From Cyanobacteria bacterium SBLK (GTDB lineage Bacteria > Cyanobacteriota > Cyanobacteriia > Cyanobacteriales > Spirulinaceae): a stretch of DNA of 64,000 nt. The DNA is taken from positions 62,001 to 126,000 of the forward strand of contig JAGHZQ010000026.1 in the NCBI GenBank assembly GCA_017746715.1. Reading direction: 5' to 3'. The first letter of the stretch is position 1. Every line of letters begins with the position of its first letter. Shown here piece by piece: positions 1 through 8,244 of this stretch. The notes under the pieces are model-generated. The model was given only the letters and a program-made list of their open reading frames with translations, searched no databases and was not told the origin of the DNA. The translations under genes and the position numbers were made by a program.

Positions 1-1
1 T

Positions 2-1678
2 TTAGGGGTGGCTTATGCTCCCGATGGAGAAGCAATCGTGACGATCGGGGAAGATAACATCGCCAACCTCTGGACGCCTCAAGGACAATTGCTACATACC
101 CTCGTCGGACACGATATCGCCATTGTAGCGGTGGCATTTTCTAGCGACAGCCGGACAATTGCCACGGCAGGAGAAGATGGTATCGTCAAGCTCTGGACGC
201 GAGAAGGAGAATTCTTGCACGATCTCATCGGTCATACCGCTGCCATTTGGGGTGTGGCTTTTTCGCCAGACGGCGAGATTTTGGCAACAGTCAGTTCGGA
301 CAGAACCATCAAACTGTGGAATCGACAGGGAAAATTGCTCGATACGATAATCGGACACGATGCGGCAGTTGGGGGCGTGGCTTTTTCTCCAGATGGAGAG
401 ATTTTGGCAACCGCCAGTTCGGACAAAACCATCAAACTGTGGAATCGACAGGGAAAGTTGCTCGATACCCTCATCGGCCATGAGTTTCGGGTATTAGATG
501 TTGTTTTTTCCCCAGACGGTCAAACCCTAGCAACGGCTGGTGAAGATAGAACCGCTAAATTATGGGCGCGAGATGGACAATTGCTGGCTACCCTAACCGG
601 ACATCAAAGCACGATCTGGGCTGTTGACTTTGCACCCGATAATAAAACTTTAGTGACAGTTAGCGATGACTATACCGCTCGGCTATGGAATCTCGAAGAG
701 GCATTTGTTACTTATCTTTCAGAACATAGAGCGGGAGTTCGAGATGTCGCCTTTGCACCCGATGGCAAAACATTGGTGACGGGAAGCAACGATGGTACGG
801 CTAAAGTATGGACTCGCGGGGGAAGATTGCGCGAGGTTCTGAGGGGACACGAAGGGACGGTTTTAGGAGTTGCCGTTTCTCCCGATAGTCAAACGATCGC
901 AACAGCGGGCGAGGATAGCACGGGCAAATTATGGCAGCAAGGAAAACCCATGACTTCCCTCATCGGTCACGATATTGCGGTTTGGGGAATTGCTTTTGCT
1001 TCCCACGGAGAAATTGTGGCCACGACAAGTGCCGATAAGACGGCCAAACTCTGGAATTTGCAAGGAGAATTACTGGCAACCTTGCTCGACCATCAAGCAA
1101 CAATTTTAGATATTGCCATTGCTTCCAACGATCGCGCCTTGGCTACGGCAAGCTGGGATGGAACGGTGAAATTATGGAATTTAGAAGGAGAATTATTGAA
1201 CTCTTGGATCGCCGATGAAATTGGTGCCTCTGCCGTTGCGTTTGCTCCCGATAATCAAGTTCTGATTACGGCAGGAGAAGAGGGTTTACCCAAGCTCTGG
1301 AATTTGTCTGGAGAATTGTTGAGCGCTCTGTCCGGACACAAAGGTGCTATCATGGAGGTGGCTTTTAGCGCCGATGGAAAAATGATAGTCACGGGGAGCT
1401 TGGACAATACGGCGAAATTATGGACTCGAGAGGGGAAACTCCTAAGAACCCTCACCGCTCATAGTGCGGCGATCGTGGGGGTTGATTTTTCTCCAGACAG
1501 CAAAATATTAGCGACGGCAAGCCGAGACAATACCACAATTCTTTGGGATTTAGAGCGCATTCTCGAGTTAGATGAATTGACCTATGCTTGCCATTGGGTT
1601 CGAGATTATCTCCGCACCAATACAGAATTAACAGAAGAAGAGCGCCATCTTTGCGATCGCATTTATTTTCAAGAGTAA
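2..1678 (+). CDS. WD40 repeat protein, 5'-truncated by window edge
   Basis: The reading frame is open to the first bases of the window, and the first residues (LGVAYAPDGE) are already the middle of a WD40 blade, so the true start lies upstream. Thirteen blade ends of the form xxLW/xxVW can be counted, each preceded by an xFSPDGxxxATxSxDxT-type strand, enough for about two propellers. The last ~40 residues (LERILELDELTYACHWVRDYL onward) form a short helical tail that I associate with cyanobacterial proteins joining an NTPase domain to WD40 repeats. The two genes that follow carry AAA-like NTPase modules, so a similar N-terminal domain is plausible here, but it is outside the window. Blades 3 and 4 are nearly identical in DNA, which points to recent duplication. 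The role is inferred to be a protein-interaction scaffold. Confidence 0.9.
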   Translation, partial: LGVAYAPDGEAIVTIGEDNIANLWTPQGQLLHTLVGHDIAIVAVAFSSDSRTIATAGEDGIVKLWTREGEFLHDLIGHTAAIWGVAFSPDGEILATVSSDRTIKLWNRQGKLLDTIIGHDAAVGGVAFSPDGEILATASSDKTIKLWNRQGKLLDTLIGHEFRVLDVVFSPDGQTLATAGEDRTAKLWARDGQLLATLTGHQSTIWAVDFAPDNKTLVTVSDDYTARLWNLEEAFVTYLSEHRAGVRDVAFAPDGKTLVTGSNDGTAKVWTRGGRLREVLRGHEGTVLGVAVSPDSQTIATAGEDSTGKLWQQGKPMTSLIGHDIAVWGIAFASHGEIVATTSADKTAKLWNLQGELLATLLDHQATILDIAIASNDRALATASWDGTVKLWNLEGELLNSWIADEIGASAVAFAPDNQVLITAGEEGLPKLWNLSGELLSALSGHKGAIMEVAFSADGKMIVTGSLDNTAKLWTREGKLLRTLTAHSAAIVGVDFSPDSKILATASRDNTTILWDLERILELDELTYACHWVRDYLRTNTELTEEERHLCDRIYFQE

Positions 1679-1807
1679 AGGGTAAAAAATAAAGCGTTTT
1701 CTTGGATTTGCTGAATGGATGCCTATTGTCGAGATGTTAAAATTGACCCAATCGACTTCATGCTCCTTGTTTTCATTTATCCTCGTCCTTTTATCTTCAA
1801 CCCTCCA

Positions 1808-3373
1808 ATGACCTTCGACTTGGAATTTCCCGGCACGCCCTTGCCCGCTAATTCTCACTTCTATATCGAGCGACCGCCCATCGAAGAACAGGCCTGTCGG
1901 GAAATTCTCAAACCCGGGAGCGTTACTCGCATTAAAGCACCGAGGAGAATGGGGAAAAGTTCTTTACTGGCGAGAATTCTCGATCGCGCCAAAGCGGAAG
2001 GTTTTCATGTCGTTAATATCGATTTTCAGCAGACTGACGAATCAATTTTTGACTCCATCGATCGCTTTTTACGGTGGTTTTGCAAAATGATTACCCGCCA
2101 ATTAAAAATCGAATCCCTACTCGATGAATTTTGGGATGAAGATATTGGCAGTAAAGTGAGTTGCACCCTTTATTTGGAAGGATACGTGCTCGAGGAAATC
2201 GAAACCCCCATCGCCATCGCCCTCAATGAAGTCAATCGCATTTTCGAGCATCCTGCCATCGCTCGGGATTTTTTGCCTTTACTGCGTTCTTGGCACGAAC
2301 AAGCCAAACAAGGAACCTCCTTTGAAAAACTGCGACTCATTGTCGTTCACTCAACAGAGATATACGTTCCTTTGAACCTCAATCAATCTCCTTTTAATGT
2401 AGGGTTGCCCATTCAAGTTCCCCAATTTACCCCCGATCAGGTGCAAAATCTCGCCTTGCTCTACCAGTTAGATTGGGCGGCATCGGAAGACGGAAAGAAA
2501 TGGTTGCTTTTGCTCATGGAGACCATTGGCGGTCATCCCTATCTCATCCAGCTGGCATTTTATCATCTCTGTCGAAATACCGTCACCCTCGAACAATTAT
2601 TACAGGAAGCTCACACGGAAGCGGGAATTTATAGCGATCATCTGAGAGAATTATGGGGAACCCTGCAAAAAGAACGGCAACTGGCAGAGGCTTACGAAAA
2701 AGTCGTCTCTACTCCCGGTCGCGCGCGTTTGGAATCGATCGCGGCCTACAAACTCTACAGCATGGGTTTAGTGACCTTAGAAGGCAGCGAATGCAGTTGT
2801 TCGTGCGAACTCTATCGCTTGTATTTTAGCGCTCAATTGGGATTGTACGGAGATGCTGACATTCCCGATAGCAACTTAGCCGCCATTATTTTTACCGATG
2901 TCGTTGGTTCTACAGAAAAAATGGAGGCAGATCAAACTCATTTATTAACGCTAATTCAACGAGACTTTCAACGCATGCGAGAGGTCTGTCGAGAACACGA
3001 TGGTAAGGTATTAAAATCCATGGGGGATGGATTGTTAATTTATTTTGCCAGTGCCGTCAATGCCGTTGCTTGCGCCATCGCCATGCAAACATCCTTGCAA
3101 AAAGCCGGCGCTCTCCTCGATCCACAAGAAATCCTTTATCATCGTATGGGAATCCATTTGGGGGATGTTTGTTTTAGTGGCGAGGACGTGCTCGGATTGG
3201 GGGTTAATATTGCCGCACGCTTGCAAAGCAAAGCCGATCCGGGGGGCATTTGTTTGTCTCAAACCGTTTATGATGTTGTCAAAGATCGCTTGGATTTACA
3301 AGTCCAAGATATGGGAGAACAAGGATTAAAAGGAATTGCTCGCTCCGTGCGGCTCTATCGCGTCAATCTTTAA
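1808..3373 (+). CDS. AAA-like NTPase module fused to class III adenylate cyclase
   Basis: The N-terminal ~345 residues form an AAA-like (AAA_35-type) module with a Walker A-like loop (APRRMGKSS) and the conserved stretches DEDIGSK, PLLRSWHEQAK and LNQSPFNVGLP. The C-terminal ~165 residues are a class III cyclase domain: FTDVVGST carries the first metal Asp, KSMGDGLL the second Asp and the substrate Lys, and NIAARLQ the transition-state Asn and Arg. An Asp seven residues before that Asn, together with the Lys, favours ATP over GTP, so cAMP synthesis is predicted. The usual Walker B Asp is replaced (ALNEVN). The ATG at 1808 was chosen because homology with the next gene begins there; ATGs at 1715 and 1760 in the same frame are possible. 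It is probably soluble, as no membrane segment is seen. What the AAA-like module senses is unknown. Confidence 0.88.
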   Translation: MTFDLEFPGTPLPANSHFYIERPPIEEQACREILKPGSVTRIKAPRRMGKSSLLARILDRAKAEGFHVVNIDFQQTDESIFDSIDRFLRWFCKMITRQLKIESLLDEFWDEDIGSKVSCTLYLEGYVLEEIETPIAIALNEVNRIFEHPAIARDFLPLLRSWHEQAKQGTSFEKLRLIVVHSTEIYVPLNLNQSPFNVGLPIQVPQFTPDQVQNLALLYQLDWAASEDGKKWLLLLMETIGGHPYLIQLAFYHLCRNTVTLEQLLQEAHTEAGIYSDHLRELWGTLQKERQLAEAYEKVVSTPGRARLESIAAYKLYSMGLVTLEGSECSCSCELYRLYFSAQLGLYGDADIPDSNLAAIIFTDVVGSTEKMEADQTHLLTLIQRDFQRMREVCREHDGKVLKSMGDGLLIYFASAVNAVACAIAMQTSLQKAGALLDPQEILYHRMGIHLGDVCFSGEDVLGLGVNIAARLQSKADPGGICLSQTVYDVVKDRLDLQVQDMGEQGLKGIARSVRLYRVNL

Positions 3374-3502
3374 TTGAAACAATAACTTTTCTCTAAAAAT
3401 AAACTTTTAAAGAGACAATGCAATTCGCTGCTGGGAGAAGCAGAAGTAGTAGAATAAAAATTTAAGCCCAGCATCTTTTCTAGCTATCTTAGAGCGATTG
3501 TC

Positions 3503-5323
3503 ATGCCCGATTTCCAATCTCCAATTGATGCTACTCGCAGTGACGCTATGACAGGTGAAGCGGCAGATGGAGTCGCGAAAAAAACGCCCTCTCGAGTCGC
3601 ATCTGCTCCTTCTCTCCCCTCTCCTCCTCCAGCCAACTTGCCTCTCGAATACCCAAACGGGCCGGTTCCTCTTGACTCCCCCTTTTATATTCCCCGACCT
3701 CCCCTAGAAGAACAGGCTTATAACGAAATTCTCAAACCGGGTTGCGTGCTGCGCATTAAGGCTCCCAAGGAAATGGGCAAATCTTCTCTTTTAAATCGCG
3801 TTCTCGCTCGCGCCGAGGCTTTGGGATATTATCGAGTTAACGTTAATTTTCAACAAGTCGACGGTGTCGATCTCGATAAATTTTTGCGGGGGTTTTGCAC
3901 GCAAGTCAGTCGGGGACTCAATCTCAAGCCCAACTTAGATGAATATTGGGATGAAGATATTGGCAGTAAGGTCAATTGTACCTGTTATTTTCAATGGTAT
4001 TTACTCGATAATCTCGATCGCCCGGTCGTACTGGCCTTAAATGAAGTCAATACTTTATTTGAATATCCCCAACTCGCCCGGGAGTTTTTGCCCTTACTGC
4101 GATCGTGGCACGAAGAAGCCAAACAATTGGGGGTCTGGCAAAAGCTGCGCTTAGCAGTGGTTTATTCAACAGAGGTTTACGTACCCCTCAACATCAATCA
4201 ATCTCCGTTTAACGTGGGCTTGCCCCTGACAATCCCCGAGTTTATCGCCCAACAGGTAGAAACTCTGGCGGACTTACACGGTTTGGATTGGCATGCAGGG
4301 CAAACCGAAAGATTGATGGCCCTGGTGGGAGGACATCCCCTACTCATTCGCTTGGCGTTGTACCACCTCGCCCACCCCGATCCCGGCAGCCCCAAAGATT
4401 TAGAGCAACTTTTAGCAGAAAGTGCGACAGAAGGCGGGATTTATCGCGAACATTTGCGGCGACATTGGTTAACGTTACAACATAATCCGGATTTGGCTGG
4501 CGCGATCGCCGCGGCGATCGCCACGGATGCGCCTATTCCCCTCAAGCCCATTCTGGCTTATCGATTGGAAAGTTTGGGGTTAGTGATGCTACAAGGCGAT
4601 ACGATCGATATCCGCTACGAACTTTATCGCCGCTATTTTCGCCAGCAATTCCTACAAGAGGAAGAGAACAAAGAGCATCCCACCAGTCCATCTCCCATCA
4701 AGAGCAATCGCTTGCTCGAACTCGAACGGCAAAATCAACAGTTACAACAGTTGCGAGGTCTTGATGAATTAACGGGCCTGCTGGCACGACGCAGTTTTGA
4801 AGAGCGACTGCACGAAGAATGGCAGCAACTCGCCCGAGGGGGAATGCCTCTCTCGATTATTCTCTGCAATATCGACTGTTTTAAGATTTTTAACGACGTT
4901 CACGGCTATGCTGATGGGAATAACTGCTTGCAATTGATTGCCGGGGTATTTGAGGCGGGTATCGACCTCCCCGATAGCGCGATCGCTCGCTATGGAGGGG
5001 ATGAATTTATTGCCGCCCTGCCTCAAACCGATGGCAGCTTGGCTTTGGGACTGGCCGAACAGTTACGAAAACAAATCGAAATCCTAGGCATTCCCATTAA
5101 TACCGATAAATATGGCGGTTTTGCCAAAGATATCGTGACGGTGAGTTTGGGCGTTGCCAGTACGATTCCTCACGAAGCAGTCTCCCCATCCGTTTTAATT
5201 GAAGCGGCGAACGATGCCTTATATCAATCCAAGCGCAACGGTCGCGATCGCATCTCCATGAGTGGGACGTTGAATTTTTGTTTTGACGATCCGGAGTGGG
5301 GAGTAGGGGAGATGGGGGAGTAA
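3503..5323 (+). CDS. AAA-like NTPase module fused to GGDEF diguanylate cyclase
   Basis: After a Pro/Ser-rich N-terminal leader of ~50 residues, residues ~50-390 form the same AAA-like module as in the preceding cyclase gene (APKEMGKSS loop, DEDIGSK, RSWHEEAK, INQSPFNVGLP). A short Gln/Leu-rich coiled-coil-like linker (ELERQNQQLQQL) leads into a GGDEF domain at residues ~418-590. The active-site loop RYGGDEF is intact near residue 497, so c-di-GMP synthesis is expected. The RxxD product-inhibition site normally five residues ahead of the motif is not present. As in the neighbour, the Walker B Asp is Asn (ALNEVN). The last ten residues (PEWGVGEMGE) come from a GGGGAG-type repeat found between genes in cyanobacteria and are probably not functional. 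Confidence 0.9.
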   Translation: MPDFQSPIDATRSDAMTGEAADGVAKKTPSRVASAPSLPSPPPANLPLEYPNGPVPLDSPFYIPRPPLEEQAYNEILKPGCVLRIKAPKEMGKSSLLNRVLARAEALGYYRVNVNFQQVDGVDLDKFLRGFCTQVSRGLNLKPNLDEYWDEDIGSKVNCTCYFQWYLLDNLDRPVVLALNEVNTLFEYPQLAREFLPLLRSWHEEAKQLGVWQKLRLAVVYSTEVYVPLNINQSPFNVGLPLTIPEFIAQQVETLADLHGLDWHAGQTERLMALVGGHPLLIRLALYHLAHPDPGSPKDLEQLLAESATEGGIYREHLRRHWLTLQHNPDLAGAIAAAIATDAPIPLKPILAYRLESLGLVMLQGDTIDIRYELYRRYFRQQFLQEEENKEHPTSPSPIKSNRLLELERQNQQLQQLRGLDELTGLLARRSFEERLHEEWQQLARGGMPLSIILCNIDCFKIFNDVHGYADGNNCLQLIAGVFEAGIDLPDSAIARYGGDEFIAALPQTDGSLALGLAEQLRKQIEILGIPINTDKYGGFAKDIVTVSLGVASTIPHEAVSPSVLIEAANDALYQSKRNGRDRISMSGTLNFCFDDPEWGVGEMGE

Positions 5324-5751
5324 AAGCAGGAGAACTCGTTGCGATCGCGATCGCTCTTGTTATCTGGGTAACATCACCTTCCTCCCTCGCAAAACGTCAC
5401 AACAGAGATTGGGACGCGATCGCAAATTTTTTTCCGATTTCTTTATATTCTGAAACTGGTAGTAATACGGATATGGCTATGCGCTTCCTTTCCCATTCTC
5501 TTTCAATTCAAAGCAAAAGTCCGAACGCGAGATCGATTCGGACGCGAAGGGAATAGGTTAAGAATCCTTGCGATCGCGATCGCCTCCCCCTCGCAAGAAG
5601 CGTCACGAGTCCTTCTATTTTGCCATCACCCAGATATTCCCAACCTGTCACCCCCCGTTTCTGCGAACGTCACCCCCTACCCGGCCTGCGATCGCGGCAG
5701 TTTTCTCGCGCCCGTCCGATAGTAAGGATAAGGATTTATACAGGGTTCGCG
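5324..5751. other. Intergenic region, HIP1-rich, no supported gene
   Basis: This 428-base stretch holds several overlapping HIP1 sites (for example near 5341-5356 and 5570-5583). The short open frames in it are rich in Arg and Ser, have no ribosome-binding site, and look like non-coding HIP1 sequence. The promoter of the small exported protein at 5752 should lie near its right end, but I see no clear -10/-35 pair. Confidence 0.5.
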
Positions 5752-5937
5752 ATGAAAACTTTACTTTTTGCTTTGACTGGAATCATGACCTTCGTTCTCG
5801 TCACGCAATTGCTTTATGCTAAGAATTACGGGGATCGCAGCATTCAGCACGATCTTGACGGCACTCGGGGAGAAGTGCGTTATGCACCCCCTTATCGGGG
5901 AATTCCGACGATCACCTTGCCCTCTGGCACTCGCTAA
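5752..5937 (+). CDS. Small exported or membrane-anchored hypothetical protein (61 aa)
   Basis: The protein starts with MKT followed by a hydrophobic stretch of about 18 residues ending LLYA, which reads as a signal peptide or single membrane anchor. The remaining ~38 residues are polar with a Tyr/Pro-rich motif (YAPPYRGIP). The frame is open further upstream, but the ATG at 5752 is preferred because it sits exactly at the signal sequence and the upstream residues are Arg/Pro-rich non-coding type. I do not recognise a family. It is likely periplasmic or thylakoid-lumenal by its signal. No operon partner is evident. Confidence 0.6.
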   Translation: MKTLLFALTGIMTFVLVTQLLYAKNYGDRSIQHDLDGTRGEVRYAPPYRGIPTITLPSGTR

Positions 5938-6071
5938 TTTTTAGGGCAATTTGCGATCGCTAACAACAAGCTCCCAAAATATTAAATATTGTTGCAAGGC
6001 AGCAATTATCCGTTGCAAGATAATTCTCTCTCTCCGGTATGATGGCGAAACACGATTAGATTAAAATTTTT

Positions 6072-6614
6072 ATGACGGCTCAAACCGATATTCCCGCTTT
6101 GGCAAGCCTAGAATATTTTCCTTATTTAAATGAAGCGGGTCAGATTTCCGAGGAATTGCAGAAAAAGATCGGCGTTTATGCTATCTTCGATGGCGATCGC
6201 GGTCTACAAGCGATCGCTTATTCTCGCGACATTTATCTGGGTTTAAAACAACATTTAATCCGTCAGCCCGAGTTGTGTTACTGGCTCAAGTATTACGCGA
6301 TCGAACGCCCCAGCCGTACGATATTAGAGGAAATTCAAGCCGCATGGATTGCAGAAAATGGAGACATTCCACCGGGCAATGATACTCAAAAATCGGCATG
6401 GCACGATCCCATTGATGCCAAAGTTTCTATGACAGAAGAAGAGAAAGAACTCTACGCCAAAAGTGAAGATAAAGAGAAAATCAAGTTACTCAAAACCATC
6501 GCCCGACGAGTGGAAGCAGAATTAAAAGAAAAACTCCAACAAACCCGCAATACAGAGATGGAAATGCGTTTTAATCCCAAACTTAAGGAAAAAGGTCTCT
6601 TGGATTTGAAGTAA
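6072..6614 (+). CDS. GIY-YIG nuclease family-like protein
   Basis: 180 residues. Residues ~28-75 fit a divergent GIY-YIG core: a GVYAIFD strand for the GIY part, then IAYSRDIYLGLKQHL for the YIG part and following helix. The C-terminal half is charged and helical (EEEKELYAKSEDKEK onward). The second motif deviates from a classical YIG, so nuclease activity is uncertain. The family occurs as stand-alone small proteins in cyanobacteria and is otherwise uncharacterised. The ATG at 6072 follows an AT-rich leader. It is monocistronic, with about 100 bases to the next gene. Confidence 0.65.
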   Translation: MTAQTDIPALASLEYFPYLNEAGQISEELQKKIGVYAIFDGDRGLQAIAYSRDIYLGLKQHLIRQPELCYWLKYYAIERPSRTILEEIQAAWIAENGDIPPGNDTQKSAWHDPIDAKVSMTEEEKELYAKSEDKEKIKLLKTIARRVEAELKEKLQQTRNTEMEMRFNPKLKEKGLLDLK

Positions 6615-6711
6615 TGGCTATGTTGAAATGTACTTAGAAATAGCTCTGTTTCAAAGTTTCAAGCACAATAGAGAAACTTGAAGAATGAGCGATCGCTTAT
6701 CAAAAATATAG

Positions 6712-6717
6712 TATAAT
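6712..6717 (+). promoter_or_regulatory. Probable -10 element (TATAAT) of the toxin-antitoxin pair
   Basis: A perfect TATAAT lies here. Transcription would start near 6724, after the ATG at 6721, which supports the downstream ATG at 6745 as the real antitoxin start. No convincing -35 element is seen. Confidence 0.5.
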
Positions 6718-6744
6718 GAGATGACATTTTCAACAATCAAATCG

Positions 6745-6957
6745 ATGGAAAGTTTACTGCCGAGCAATGTCTTAGAGTTGAGTATTTCTGAAAGAATTCA
6801 GCTAGTGCAAGATATTTGGGATAGTATCGCGATCGCACCTGAAGAGGTAGAAATTCCTGAAAGTCAGAAACAGGAACTATCTCGCCGTTTGGAACAATAC
6901 GAACAAAATCGCGATCGATTTTCCAAATGGGAAGATTTCAAACAAAAATTCAAGTAA
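6745..6957 (+). CDS. Antitoxin, addiction-module protein family (ParE/RelE-associated)
   Basis: 70 residues beginning MESLLPSNVLELSISERIQL. The LSxxERIxLVxDIWDSIA pattern and the acidic ending (RFSKWEDFKQK) are typical of the short unstable antitoxins encoded directly before RelE/ParE toxins. It would neutralise the toxin at 6978 by binding it and repress the shared promoter. The ATG at 6745 was chosen because the TATAAT at 6712 places the transcript start after the in-frame ATG at 6721. The toxin gene follows after 20 bases. Confidence 0.85.
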   Translation: MESLLPSNVLELSISERIQLVQDIWDSIAIAPEEVEIPESQKQELSRRLEQYEQNRDRFSKWEDFKQKFK

Positions 6958-6977
6958 CTTATTGGCGATCGTAGAGA

Positions 6978-7283
6978 ATGACGTATCAAGTTTTACTTTC
7001 TCCAGAAGCAGAGATAGATTTAGAAGATGCTTATAATTGGTATGAAGAGCAAAATGCAGGTCTAGGCTCTGAATTTATTCGAGTCATTGATGCCAGTCTC
7101 TCTGCTATTCAAAGAAATCCCTTTGCTTATGCTTTAGTTTTTCAACAAGAGAGACAAGTCCGACGAAAGCTAATTCGTAAATTTCCTTACAGTGTATTTT
7201 ATTGTGTAGAAGATGCAATAATAGTGATTGTTGCTTGTTTTCATGTTAAGCGCGATCCTCAAGAATGGCAAAAACGTTTATAG
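6978..7283 (+). CDS. RelE/ParE family toxin
   Basis: 101 residues with the ParE/RelE fold signature: YQVLLSPEAEIDLEDAYNWY at the N-terminus (beta strand plus helix), a central basic stretch (RQVRRKLIRKFPYSVFY), and a final strand with FHVKRDPQEW. ParE members poison gyrase and RelE members cleave mRNA; sequence alone does not decide here. The VRRKLIRKFPYSVFY arrangement is the usual ParE-like form. It follows its antitoxin in the same transcript. Confidence 0.85.
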   Translation: MTYQVLLSPEAEIDLEDAYNWYEEQNAGLGSEFIRVIDASLSAIQRNPFAYALVFQQERQVRRKLIRKFPYSVFYCVEDAIIVIVACFHVKRDPQEWQKRL

Positions 7284-7330
7284 CGATCGCAATTTGGGAG
7301 ACAAAGATAGTATATTTTAAATATATCTGC

Positions 7331-7439
7331 TATAATCGAGAACCAATATGCAAAGATTGAGAATATAGTTTTATGTCAGAGCAACAATGAAGAAGAGTTA
7401 GCACGGGAAGAAAATTCCCTTAATCAGATTGAAGATTAG
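7331..7439 (+). pseudogene. Promoter and broken short reading frame
   Basis: A TATAAT at 7331-7336 precedes an ATG at 7373 that is stopped after five codons. Another frame then continues with a protein-like acidic end (NNEEELAREENSLNQIED) to a TAG at 7437-7439. A small indel would join the two. It runs into the 3' end of phnL on the other strand. It may be a decayed small gene or chance. Confidence 0.3.
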
Positions 7440-8175
7440 AGTTAATTCGCTGGAAGAGCAATTCGCGATCGCACAATCGATCCCGAACCTCGCGATCGTG
7501 AAAAATGCCAATTAAAGCGACTCCTTTTGCTTTTCGTTCTGCTAATAATTCTATCGCGATTTGCCGATTTTTCCCATCGAGGGCGGAAGTGGTTTCATCA
7601 AGGAGTAAAATAGGGTAATCAACAGCTAAAGCACGGACGAGATTAATTCGTTGTTTTTCCCCTCCAGAAAAAGTTGTCGGGGAAAGTTGCCAAAGACGTT
7701 CGGGAAGATTCAATCGTGCAAAAAGCTGTTTAACTTTTTCATAAGCGAATTCTAAATCTATACCCAATTCTAACAACGGTTCTGCCGCAATATCAAGAGC
7801 GGGAACGCGAGGAATAACCCGTAAAAATTGACTGACATATCCAATTGTTTTGTGACGTACGGCGATAATTTCGTGGGGTTCGAGATGGGGAAGATCGACC
7901 CAACTTTGTTCGTGCTTGACCCAAATTTCGCCGCGATCGATGCCATAATTTCCGTAAAGCGATCGCATGAATGTCGATTTTCCCGCACCAGATTCCCCGG
8001 TTAACGAAACGCATTCTCCCGCATCAATTTTTAGAGACATTCCTTGCAAAACCGGGAGTCGTATTCCTCCTTGATCGTGCAAGATAAATTGTTTCTCAAT
8101 CTTGTTTGCATAAAGCAATGTTTTATCGGATAATTCGGCAAGAGGAGGGGAAGAATTTTGCGTAATTAGCATCAT
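7420..8175 (-). CDS. phnL: C-P lyase complex ATPase-like subunit PhnL
   Basis: 251 residues with a full ABC ATPase set: Walker A GESGAGKST, signature TFSGGEKQR, Walker B PILLLDETTSALD and a switch His (FHDRE). The ending with DREVRDRLCDRELLF is typical of PhnL rather than a transporter ATPase. PhnL works with the PhnGHIJ core in the carbon-phosphorus lyase pathway, cytoplasmic, in the step that couples the phosphonate to ATP-derived ribose. It is the last phn gene in the window. The start is at 8175 or 8172 (two adjacent ATGs). No Shine-Dalgarno is visible because a heptamer repeat array runs up to the start codon. Confidence 0.92.
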   Translation of the reverse strand: MMLITQNSSPPLAELSDKTLLYANKIEKQFILHDQGGIRLPVLQGMSLKIDAGECVSLTGESGAGKSTFMRSLYGNYGIDRGEIWVKHEQSWVDLPHLEPHEIIAVRHKTIGYVSQFLRVIPRVPALDIAAEPLLELGIDLEFAYEKVKQLFARLNLPERLWQLSPTTFSGGEKQRINLVRALAVDYPILLLDETTSALDGKNRQIAIELLAERKAKGVALIGIFHDREVRDRLCDRELLFQRINSNLQSD

Positions 8176-8236
8176 TGATAGTTGATAGTTGATAGTTGAT
8201 AGTTGATAGTTGATAGTTGATAGTTGATAATTGATA
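8174..8236. repeat. Heptanucleotide tandem array (GTTGATA x7 plus variants)
   Basis: Seven exact GTTGATA units at 8181-8229 are flanked by one ATTGATA on each side. The array fills the phnK-phnL gap and touches the phnL start codon. It is of the short tandemly repeated repetitive (STRR) type known in cyanobacteria. On the phnL coding strand the unit reads TATCAAC. Confidence 0.95.
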
Positions 8237-8244
8237 ATCGATCG

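Noticed and set aside
5296..5822. Several 80-90 codon frames in the intergenic region after the diguanylate cyclase
   Set aside because: Arg/Ser/Pro-rich composition produced by HIP1 repeats, no start signals, overlapping frames.
8174..8236. Possible CRISPR-like array
   Set aside because: Units are 7 bp in direct tandem without spacers and no cas genes are present; it is an STRR heptamer array.
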